From NCBI GenBank assembly GCA_020747065.1, contig JAGMVK010000003.1, positions 248,001 through 312,000 of the forward strand: a stretch of DNA of 64,000 nucleotides, in the 5' to 3' direction. This DNA comes from Cadophora sp. MPI-SDFR-AT-0126 (lineage: Eukaryota > Ascomycota > Leotiomycetes > Helotiales > Ploettnerulaceae). The position numbers and the translations under genes were made by a program. Every line of letters starts with the position of its first letter. Position 1 is the stretch's first letter. A model generated the notes under the pieces. The model worked only from the letters and a program-made list of their open reading frames with translations, had not been told where the DNA came from and searched no databases. Positions 54,930 to 64,000 of the stretch are shown here, one piece after another.

Positions 54930-56785
54930 ATGATTCCTGTTCCCACGCCTGGCTACATCATCATCGTTGCTGCATTTTTCATCCTCTACCTACTCATAAC
55001 TACCTTCCGCCTTGCATATTATTCAGACCTCTCATCATTACCAGGCCCATCATGCGCGAAATTCTCAGCATTCTACCGGGCGTACAAACTCCAGTCCGGT
55101 GAAGCTCCAGCATTCTATCTTAGCCTCCATAAAAAATACGGACCCATTGTCCGTACAGGTCCACGTACCGTGTCTATCTCTGATCCTGCCGCGATCCCTA
55201 CCATCTATGGAATTAGCAGTTCTTTCCTCAAAGTAGGTTGACCAGCTGTTGAACACCTTGGCTTGTGCTAACAAGGAAGTCCGCCTTCTACGACACGATG
55301 ACTCCCGAATACCAAAACGCACTCATGCCCAGCCTCTTCACAACCCGCGACCCGACTTACCACAAGACACTCAAGCGTTCCGTCGCCGGAAGATTCTCCC
55401 TGTCATCCATACGCACACTCGAACATCTCGTGGATGAATGCTCGTCGATCTTCATTCGCTCTATGCAAGATCTCGAGGGGCAAAAAGTTGATCTCGGTTC
55501 TTGGCTTCAATGGTATGCCTTCGATGTGATTGGCATGATTACTTTCAATCGACGGTTTGGATTTATGGAAGAAGGTAAGGATGTGAGGGACATGATTGCT
55601 GATATTGAGGCGGGTCTGAGGTATGCGGGGATCGCTGGACAGGTGGAGGGATTGCATCATTGGTTGGTAGGAAATAAGCTTTTGATGAGAATTTTGGAGA
55701 GTATTCCTTGGTTGCATGTGCCAAATGCGCTGAAGACTATCGTGGAAGTATGCACTTTGCCTTACCTTCGACAAAGAAATGGGGTTGTTGCTGACGGACT
55801 TGACCAGTTCACTCAAGAATGTATTGATGAATATGATCGAGCAGAGCAGACTGGGCGAGACAAGAAAGCCTCTGATTTCTTGACGTTTATGAGGTTCGAG
55901 GAGAAGAAAGAAAAAATGACGCACAGAGATTTGATCAACCATTTGAGCAACAACCTGTAAGTTGTTCTATTGCTCTTAGTATTTCTCGTGTTCGTGGCTG
56001 TTGACATACGCATAATAGCCTAGCAGGAAGCGACACAACAGCCATCTCCTTGCGAGCAATTTTGTACTTTATAATTAAGACACCTAAGACATACAAGCGT
56101 CTGCAAGAAGAAATTGACACTGCAGACCGTGCAGGAAAATTGTCAGAGTTTGTGACGTATGGTGAAAGTCTTGAGCTTGAATATCTGTTAGTCAAGACAC
56201 TGCACGTCTCAAAATCCATCATGCTTACACACGAAACCTTCGACAGACAAGTCGTAATGAAAGAAGCCATGCGCTGTCACCCTGGCGTCTCCTACCCGCT
56301 CGAGAGACTAGTTCCAGCGGGCGGTGTCGAGTTATGTGGCGTTCGTCTCAAAGAAGGAACAAATGTCGCTGTAAACCCCGTCGTCGTCCATCATGACAGC
56401 TCCATCTACGGCCAAGATGCAGATATTTTCCGTCCGGAGAGATGGCTGGAAGCAGATCCTGAAAAAGTAAAGGCTATGGATCGGACGTTGTTGACTGTAA
56501 GTATTGGTGATCTCGCTTGAAGCTTTTCCTTGACGGTCAAACCATTATGAAGAACATTAACAAGAATTATGCATTGGACTAACCCCCAAACAGTTTGGGT
56601 ATGGAACACGGTCTTGCATCGGAAAGAACATCTCAATAATGGAAATGGGAAAGTTTGTTCCTCAGATTTTAAGGCAGTTTGATCTTTTCTGGGCGTCTGA
56701 CAAGCCCGACTGGATGGTAAAGACGTATTGGTTTGCGAAGCAATCGGATATGTATGTACGCTTTCAAAGCAGGATGACGCTGTAA
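54930..56785 (+). CDS. cytochrome P450 (pisatin demethylase/CYP57-like)
   Basis: Five exons (54930-55232, 55280-55956, 56019-56186, 56247-56496, 56594-56785), GT-AG introns of 47-97 bp, 529 residues. An N-terminal membrane anchor (GYIIIVAAFFILYLLITTF, about 8-26) is followed by the LPGP hinge. I-helix oxygen-binding motif AGSDTT at 329-334, ExxR motif E389-x2-R392, FRPERW, and the haem loop FGYGTRSCIG with C474 as the thiolate ligand: all key residues are present. The overall pattern (YYSDLSSLPGPSCAKFSAFYR, KYGPIVRTGPRTVSISDP) resembles fungal P450s related to pisatin demethylase, which act on plant phenolics, but substrate cannot be read from sequence. ER-anchored by family. In this cluster it could demethylate or hydroxylate a phenolic before the FAD hydroxylase acts. 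Confidence 0.92.
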
Positions 56786-57156
56786 AGTTTATATGCTGCA
56801 AGTAATAAGTTCATGCCTGGCAAAGTATTTCCTACCCTTGCCTTTGAAAGATTCATGAACTTTTAAGCCCTCTGCCGGGGTTCGTGACCATCGGTTCTAA
56901 GAATCACCTCCGACCTCCGTTGGTGGCGTCCAGGCTATTGACTCGTATGCCGACAGGTCCGGGGGACGGGATGTTGTGAGACTCTAGCCCGCCCCCACAC
57001 CAAGACTAAGGATCTATTAGAGCGGGGTCGCGCCCTAATTCCAGAGCATGGCCAGAGAAACTCAGAAGATTTCTTTCATCTACTCTATCCTCAATTTTCT
57101 ATATCTGGGAATATAGTGATACGGTTATCACCTAGTGTCCTAAGAGAACACATACA
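56786..57156. other. promoter of the C2H2 regulator
   Basis: 371 bp between the P450 stop and the regulator start. I did not find the TGTGG(G)ACA motif here, so the regulator may not be under the same control as the enzymes. Confidence 0.45.
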
Positions 57157-59667
57157 ATGCCGCCTCAGCAATGCACTTACTGCCCCAGGAGTTTCAACCG
57201 AGCAGAGCACCTTCTCCGCCACATACGCTCGCACACGAAGGAAAAACCTTTCAAGTGTGGAGCTTGTGGTAAAGGGTATGCCCGAGAGTAAGCCAGTAGA
57301 ACGCATAAGCATCGACCTTGATTTCGCTGAATTATTGCAGAGATACTTTGATCAGACATGCGAAGTCTCACTGCACGGGACGGAGACGAATGACACTATC
57401 GGAAGCCTCAGGAAATCATTGCGAAGTAGCACCCTTGCATGGAGGGGTCCTTCCCCCCGGTGAGTAATAATCAATGGCTGACATCTCCGATGGATCCAAG
57501 CTGATATATTAATGCAGGCGACGAAAGCACCATGATGAGCACTCCAAGCGACCAAGGCGGCGCTGACCAACAAATCCTCAACTTCGGATCCAATATGTGG
57601 GATTTCGAAACTCTAGGATTTCTAGACGACGCTCCGCTCTGGAACATGACTGGTGGATTTCTCATGAATGAAATCGAATTGAATGGAACTCCTTCCCAGA
57701 TGCATGACTTACCCGTCAATCACGATCCTGGAATACGCGACAGTAGCAACGGCATGCAAATCGGGCATGACGACCCATCTGTACAGTCTGGCAGCAAGGA
57801 ACCCACTGTAATCGACATGCGAGATATCTGGTTTACGAAGATCAAGAGAGAAGACCACTCAGTAGATTGTGCACCATCGATTGTGCGCCGCCGGACTTCG
57901 ATATCAAGATCTGTGACTTCGCCGAGCGAGCCGGAATTGGTCGATGAGGATTGTCGACGTGAACTTAGTAAAGCGTTGACACACCCGCCGCCGCAAGAAG
58001 ATCTTTTACCGTCCTCAAGATTTCTGGTATGTCTCCAGGAAACATCATGATCTGTAATGGAGAACGGACTTTGCTCATTAGTCATAGAATCTCTCAATAC
58101 GAAGATATCTAAAATGCTTCCATCCGATTCTACCAATAATACACGCCGCCACATTTCAGCCATCAACCGAAAACAGATTGTTAGTCATTTCAATTGCGTC
58201 GGTGGGTAGTCTGTTTCTCGGCTCAACATCCGCGGTGAAAAGGGGACGACGTATCTTTGAAGGCTTGAACAAGGTTATATTGATGTCAGTGAGTGCTCGG
58301 AGATCTGTGGCAAAACAGTTCCGTGTCTTATAAGGATCAGGACAAATTCATTGGGCACACAAGCAATCAAAGCGACCCCATGATGGCCATGATCCAAGCT
58401 GCTATGATTGGACAGACGTTTGCTGTGTTATCTGGTGTAAGTGGAAGATGAGAGCAAGTTCTGCCATTAGGAGTTGTTCTAACGGTGGAGTAGGATGCCA
58501 GGCACTTGGCGATCTTTGATTCTTACCATGCATCCCTAATCTCAGTAAGTAGGCAAAAATTTGATCATTTCTACTCGTTTTGACGAAAAGCACAAGTTTG
58601 CTAGGAGGGAAGGCATCTTCGAAGCCCGTCCCGAGATGAACTTCCCCGAGAGCTCATCTGACGAAGATCTGGAATGTGCCTGGAGGGAATGGGCACGGCA
58701 AGAACAACGGAGAAGGTTGCGGATGTGCATTCATTATATTTGGTCCAGAACTAACAGAGTAAGCAGGATCGTACTCGCGCTGCATATTCATGACGCCGAG
58801 CTGTCATTTTTATACCATCGGGACTCGCTACTTAAACACAGGAGATCTGAGAATGAAACCCTAAAGACGAGCCCTGCTTTCAACGCTACCACTGCTCGGG
58901 AATGGGAAACTTGTTTCAAAACTGAAGAGGACTTTCAATGTATTACTGGAGTTTCGCATCGTCATCATTCAGTGGACAAGTTCGCACTATATATCAAACT
59001 CGAAGCAATCGGCGTACTGATTGCAGAGGATCGACGGCAAGGTTGCTTGGAAACAAGTTCTAAGACATACGAGGACAGTCTTCTACGATGGTATGAATCT
59101 TTCACACGATATCAACAGGTTGACCAAAGCGACGAGCTCTCCTTGATACCTCTGTGGCACTGGACATTCATGAATTTGCTCGTCGATCTCGACAAACTCG
59201 AATCCGCAATTGGTCGAGACGGCCCAGACAGAGGATATCAGGCACTCGAGTACGTCACGACTTGGGCCTCAACCAAAGTTGCGGGTCGATGCATGATGCA
59301 TGCCTTCATGCTTCAGAAACGACTCGAGGCTTCCAAATTTGATGGCACCCCAGCTATCCACGTGCCACGAATCACGTTCGCAGCTGCCATCGTCTCCTAT
59401 ATCTTCGTCACATATGGACCGGGAAATGATCCGCAGAATGGTCTGAGTAACTTGTTCGATACTACGGCTCCTGAGTTCCGAGTTTTGGGAGCAGATGTTA
59501 AGCAGCTGGCGTACATCTCAAGGCTGACGTGGAATCGGAATGAAGCTTCATCAGTGACGGCGGCGACCTTGTGTGTGTTGAATGGTTTATTGGAGAGGAT
59601 GAGTGTTTGGGGTTTAGCGGGTAGGTTCGCAGATATTCTTGCTCATTTGATTGATGGGGAAGTGTGA
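57157..59667 (+). CDS. C2H2 zinc-finger regulator with fungal_trans domain
   Basis: Eight exons (57157-57287, 57341-57459, 57518-58026, 58088-58288, 58341-58436, 58494-58544, 58591-58715, 58767-59667) give 710 residues. Two adjacent C2H2 fingers: C6/C9/H22/H26 and C34/C37/H50/H54, with an HTKEKPFKC linker; intron 1 cuts finger 2. Residues about 253-400 start the fungal-specific domain: [61 protein letters not shown], and [24 protein letters not shown]. Intron 7 (58716-58766) has a weak donor (GTTGCG) but an ideal CTAAC branch point; being 51 bp without a stop it would add 17 residues if retained. Its place inside the cluster makes it the likely pathway activator and the candidate reader of the TGTGG(G)ACA motifs. 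Confidence 0.88.
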
Positions 59668-60316
59668 GAGCCGAGGTAATAACACCAACAAGGGCTGAAC
59701 ACCGCCTCAATTCCAGACTCCCAACTATCGGGCGCTGTAGAACCATCGATCAATTTGTTCTGTAATTCCGAAGCGCACAACCAGTCCGAGGTTACAGTAT
59801 GACACTATTACACAATATCTCCTAATCTCTCAATTTCCCAGCATGAATCGCTTGATAAGACCCCTTCTAGAACATGGCTGTGCAACCTCATCACAAGACA
59901 TCGCTTGTCACCCAAACAAATGCCAGAAGCGATAGCCATTATGCAGGCGGACACAGGATGTGGACATTGTGGGACAATGTGGTCATACCAAGACATTTGC
60001 GGCTGACAGTGCAGTGCGTGTCTCAATCTGGTCTAAGGTAGATCCCGAGAAAGTCAAAAAATATTATGGCAACTTAATCTCGCCGATGCGGGGTCTCCAC
60101 AGACTAAGAAGACACATTCTACCACTTGGCCCATTTACTCTAGGTTGAGGTGGTGTGAAAGTGAGATATAAATTCCTCCATATTTACGGTCGTCTATCAC
60201 AGCCCTGTCGATCTTCACACTGTCAGTTGCAGTCGCCCTCGAATTTCCTCACACTCACACATGGGCCTCAACTACGATCTCACAGCACCAGTGGAAACTC
60301 CAAGCGGACATTGACC
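59668..60316. other. regulator/MFS intergenic region
   Basis: 649 bp upstream of the MFS gene. It contains the motif block described separately and a TATAAA at 60167-60172, 145 bp before the MFS start. No coding sequence is evident. Confidence 0.5.
59958..60012. promoter_or_regulatory. TGTGGACA block with inverted repeat upstream of the MFS gene
   Basis: ATGTGGACAT at 59958-59967 overlaps an inverted repeat ACATTGT-GGG-ACAATGT (59964-59980), followed by GG. GGCTGACAGTGC at 60001-60012 repeats the companion word of the dioxygenase/P450 promoter (GGCTGAAAGTGC). The inverted arrangement here and the tandem arrangement there suggest a factor tolerant of orientation, or a dimer. The block lies about 340 bp upstream of the ATG. 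Confidence 0.6.
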
Positions 60317-62406
60317 ATGTCGTCTCACATCTCACCAGCCGAAAAGCCCCCTAGCAACAACTTAGCAGGTATCGGCATCGTTCAGACATCTGTTCATGAT
60401 AAGAACTCCGAAGACGAGAAGCAAGTCGAGGATATCAACTCCCTTTCCTTTACCGACATAGAATACACCAACGACGATGAAGAACCAGAACTCCATGCCC
60501 GAACATGGGTTGCGCTCGCTGCCATGTTCCTGTTGAACTTGGTGCAGGTCGTTGCGCTCCAAGGTCCACCCGCGATGGTATGTCTTCCTCGTTGATTTAT
60601 CTTCTTTTCGACTTTTCGAAGTGGGGAAGGGGGGGTTGAGAAGAAGGTGAAGATAAAGGACTGTGCTGACGATGTGGATACAGCTTGCATATATTGGCGA
60701 AGACCTCAACAACAAAGCTGCCGAGTCCTGGGTCCCGAACTCTCTTTCTCTCGTCCAGGCTGTAATATCGCCACTCATTGCCTCTGCTTCAGATGCTTTC
60801 CAAGCTCGAAAATTGTTTCTCGTTGGTCCATGTCTGCTTTCTTTCATCGGGTCTGCCATCGCTCCTGGGTCCACAAGCATCTACCGCCTCATCGTGGCTC
60901 AGATTTTGATCGGATTTGGGTTCGCGACTGTTCCGTTGGCGTATGTTGTGCCTAGTGAGATTTTGCCCAGAAAATGGAGACCGAGTGAGTAGCTCCGGTG
61001 ACATGGGGGATGGAATTGAAGCTAACGAGTTTGATTTCAGTGGCGCAGGGTGCCATGAATGTGGCTGCTGCTGTTGGATCATGTTCGGGGCCGTTGATCA
61101 TTGGAGCTTTGACAAAGCGTAATGCCCACACCGGATGGCGATACTTCTACGTGAGTCTAACTATTTTATGTATCAATTATCCAGCTGATTCTTGCATCAG
61201 TGGATTCAAATGGCACTTTGGGGAGTCTGTACACTTGGACTCTTCTTCGGTTACCAACCGCCCAAACGACACAGTCGACTTGACCACTTATCCTTTTTCC
61301 AAAAGCTCGCTCGTCTGGATCTCCCAGGATGTGGACTCCTCACTGCAGGTCTGACATTGCTCTTGGTCGGGATGAATCTTGGCAGCAGCTTTTACGAATG
61401 GACGGATGCTCCAGTCCTAGCAACTATTATCATCGGCTGTATTACGCTTCTTTCTTTTGGGATCTACGAGTGGAAGTTCATGAAGACTGGAATTCTGCAC
61501 CATGATCTCTTTCGTGGTGGAAAGAGTCAGGGCCATACCTTCGCGGTCTTCTTAGGTCTCATATTCATCGAAGGCATCGTGCTCTTCGGCTACACCGTTT
61601 TCTACCCTGTCCTGTAAGTGCTCCCAAATCGTCCCCTCATCCTCACTTATTAATCTCACTCGATCAGCACCTCCTCTCTCTTCGAGACCGACCCCTTCCT
61701 CCAAGTTGCCCGCGCTCAACCCGCCTGGATCTGCGGTATGCTAAGCACAGGAGTATATGGATTTCTCAGCACAAAAATGAGGTCCATCCGCGTCCCCCTC
61801 GCCATAGGCTTCACAATTCTCACAGGCGGTATCATCGGTCTCGCAACCATCCAGCCCGGCGAATCCACATCGGCCATCGCATTTGCAGGACTCTGGGGTA
61901 TCGGGTTCGGCGCACCGCTTTGCCTCATCATCGCTGGTGTCCAGCTTTCAACGCCGCACAGTCTGATCGCTACCGCTACCGCTCTCACAACTAGTACGAG
62001 GGCGATTGCGGCGACGATGTTCACATCTATCTACGTCGCTACTGTGAATGGTCGCATGGAGAGATTCATCCCAAGCTACGTCGCAAAAGCAGCTCTCGGC
62101 GCAGGGCTGCCACCAACGTCTGTCCCGGTATTCGTGAGCGCGCTGGCTTCGCAAAATATGACTGCGTTACCAAATATTCCTGGAGTCACTCCGGTGATCA
62201 TAGGAGCCGGTGTGGCGGGGTTGAAACAAGCTGCTGCTGATGGGGTAAGAGTGGTGTTTATGATTGCGGCTCCGTTCGGGGCGTTGGGTGCGCTGTGCTG
62301 TTTCTTCTTGGGCAGTTTGAAGGAGCAGATGAATTATAGGGTCGATGCACCAGTGGAGGAGTTGCATGCTAAGCACCACCATGAGAGTGAGGATCGGTTG
62401 GCTTAG
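60317..62406 (+). CDS. MFS transporter, TRI12/siderophore-pump type
   Basis: Five exons (60317-60577, 60684-60984, 61041-61150, 61201-61613, 61668-62406), GT-AG introns 50-106 bp, 607 residues. I start at 60317 (MSSHISPAEK), giving an acidic cytosolic N-terminus of about 65 residues; in-frame ATGs further upstream add an unlikely leader. About 14 hydrophobic spans follow, e.g. TWVALAAMFLLNLVQVVAL, LIVAQILIGFGFATVPLAYVVPSEILP, GLLTAGLTLLLVGMNLGSSFYEW, VFLGLIFIEGIVLFGYTVFYPVL, and AIAFAGLWGIGFGAPLCLIIAG. The YIGEDLNN-x-W element after span 1 and GTP-loop-like RNAHTGWRYFYWIQ are typical of the fungal TRI12-like group of exporters. Probable plasma-membrane efflux or uptake of the pathway's phenolic substrate or product. 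The shared promoter motif supports co-expression with the enzymes. Confidence 0.9.
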
Positions 62407-63861
62407 GTCGTCGTGGTTCGTGGTAAGGATTGTGGGCTTGGGGACGAGTCCTCAGTTTGAGAGCTGGAGGCCAGGCCTTGCTAGAGAGGTAGTGTCTAGC
62501 AAAGAATCCTTCGCTTCTTCCAACAGTGGAAAATTGATCAATGATAGACTTGAAGCAAGGTTATTTGAAAAACCCAAGATATTTGTAGATTTGAGGCGTA
62601 ACGTATTCCGGCTTTGAGACTACGACAAAGGCTTTCTCCACATCCCTCAGCCTCTGTGATACCGTTCTACAATCTTCTGTGATTCGGCTTTGGAGACTCT
62701 ACCAACTTGCAGCGTCATATCTCATAGCCATGTACAGTAAAGTACGCTTCTGCACACAGCTGCTCTGCTCTGCCACACGTGCTTGCCAAGCTCCATCATT
62801 ATCCCTAGGAGCCGGAAGTTCTGATGAATACTGTAGAAGCCTCTTTACGAAATTTCAAAACAATCGTGCGTTGCTTGAGTAATTTGTGTTACAGAAGGTC
62901 ATTCATAATGGCCTCGTTTCAAAATGCTTGTTTTGACTGGGTTAGTGATCCATGCTTTCTACATTACGAGCATTGCAGTGATATGTAGTGACAAACGCCA
63001 GATATGGCCTGAATGGGAAGCTGTCGAACTTGATGAACGACGCCGTGTGAATATTTTAGCCTTGAAGGATTGATCTGGTCGTAATGGCTGCGCTGAAGGA
63101 GTGGTGTCAAGAACCCTCGCTGGTGCTTCCAGCACGGGATACCATGGGATTGATTTTGTGATTGGAGCTTCGTCATGCAGTAGAGTACACACAAAGTGAT
63201 TAAAGCAATAATGGAAGACCTTTGGAAGTGATAATCCCTGCAAATGAAGCTAGTTGGTTCGAATGGCTGGCTCTGAGGAGCTTTCCACAAGTCAACAATG
63301 AATCAGCTGGCTGCCTTGAAGCATCGTCAACTCTTGCCTTCTGGGCTCCTACCAGGACGTATCACCGATGGTGAATCGCTCATTTCAAGTCTAATCTCCC
63401 TTCCCAGGACCTTATTCACCCACTCCTACAGAAGTCGGGTCTGAGTAACTTCTGCTCTGTCAATCGATGCTAATGGTAAGCGAGGCCATCTCAACAACAT
63501 AATAGCCCACCCACGAACCTCGAACTTTTCCTGAACCCAACCACTTTCTTCGACCCAAGCTTCTTCGACACAGAATTTCTTCCAGCACATTTCCACTTAC
63601 AAAGCTTCTTCCTTGTTCCCAGTCATACACATCCTGCATCACGACACCAGACCCCCTTCGCAGAAACCCATTCGCCCTCGAAATCGCGCCTTACGAAATT
63701 CAATCTTTCTTTCAGAAAATCAAGTCCACAACCAGTGCTCAAGACATAAGTACTTCTGTAAGTTCATCGATGCCTTGACGCGTTGCACCGCTTTGCACAC
63801 TTCCACAATCCAGATCAAGATTGAGATCAATCGCTGGCCATCATCAGCACCAGCATTCAAG
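62407..63861. other. right border of the cluster, intergenic
   Basis: About 1.45 kb without a supportable gene. The last few hundred bases are C/T-rich and probably hold the promoter and 5' untranslated region of the partial gene that follows; a donor-like GTAAGT at 63758 hints at a leader intron. Confidence 0.45.
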
Positions 63862-64000
63862 ATGTCCTCCTACAACATCGACGAAGACCAATACTACCAA
63901 ACCATCATGAACGGTGGCGACGTATCCTCTCCCGATTCCTGGGGATCTGCAGGTGATTCCTACGGTTCTCAAAGCGGTGGTGATTTTAACTTCGCCAACC
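63862..64000 (+). CDS. partial gene of unknown function, cut by window edge
   Basis: An open frame from ATG 63862 to the window end encodes MSSYNIDEDQYYQTIMNGG, then a Ser/Gly/Asp-rich stretch (SSPDSWGSAGDSYGSQSGG). The context AAG-ATG is reasonable and the upstream region looks like a fungal leader. Only 46 residues are visible; they look disordered, as in many nuclear or regulatory proteins. No family can be assigned and it may not be a gene. Confidence 0.45.
   Translation, partial: MSSYNIDEDQYYQTIMNGGDVSSPDSWGSAGDSYGSQSGGDFNFAN

Overview
This is a window of a filamentous ascomycete (Pezizomycotina) genome. The evidence is the dense set of protein genes with short 45-120 bp GT-AG introns carrying CTAAC-type branch points, fungus-specific families (Zn2Cys6 and C2H2/fungal-trans regulators, HET, 2EXR, TRI12-type MFS, CYP57-like P450), and a Midasin of 4,914 residues, close to the yeast length. 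A helotialean (Leotiomycetes) relative is plausible, but that is an impression and I could not test it. I rebuilt exon structures by hand. For the intact multi-exon genes the summed exon lengths are divisible by three and the junctions restore expected family motifs.

Layout. 1-4448: no supportable gene. 4449-20040: mitochondrial ribosomal protein bL12m (minus) diverging from a huge intronless MDN1/REA1 Midasin gene (plus); the shared 238 bp promoter holds perfect palindromes. 20695-22123: a frameshifted, probably dead conserved fungal gene. 23358-24660: a 2EXR-family gene with a GC-AG intron. 25725-28409: two neighbouring secreted cysteine-rich protein genes, one with an alternating repeat architecture and a GDHHMHW motif, the other a duplicated six-cysteine module encoded in three small exons. 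30712-34566: a Zn2Cys6 regulator convergent with a HET-domain gene. 35932-37544: an RTT103-like CTD-interacting protein. 38224-42267: a COX7a-like subunit (minus) diverging from a mitochondrial PPR-like protein (plus). 44976-48278: a coiled-coil pseudogene with three lesions, diverging from a small coiled-coil gene that also carries an in-frame early stop.

49087-62406 looks like one co-regulated pathway cluster: an FAD aromatic hydroxylase, an FAH-fold hydrolase/isomerase, an extradiol (VOC-type) ring-cleavage dioxygenase, a cytochrome P450, a C2H2-fungal_trans regulator and a TRI12-type MFS pump. The enzyme set parallels bacterial meta-cleavage routes (MhpA/MhpB plus an FAH-family enzyme). 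The likely logic is P450 oxidation or O-demethylation, ring hydroxylation to a catechol, extradiol cleavage, then processing of the ring-fission product, with the pump for export. A TGTGG(G)ACA-type motif recurs in three intergenic regions of this cluster (both divergent promoters and upstream of the MFS gene), which suggests a common regulator. The window ends inside the first exon of an unidentified gene starting at 63862.
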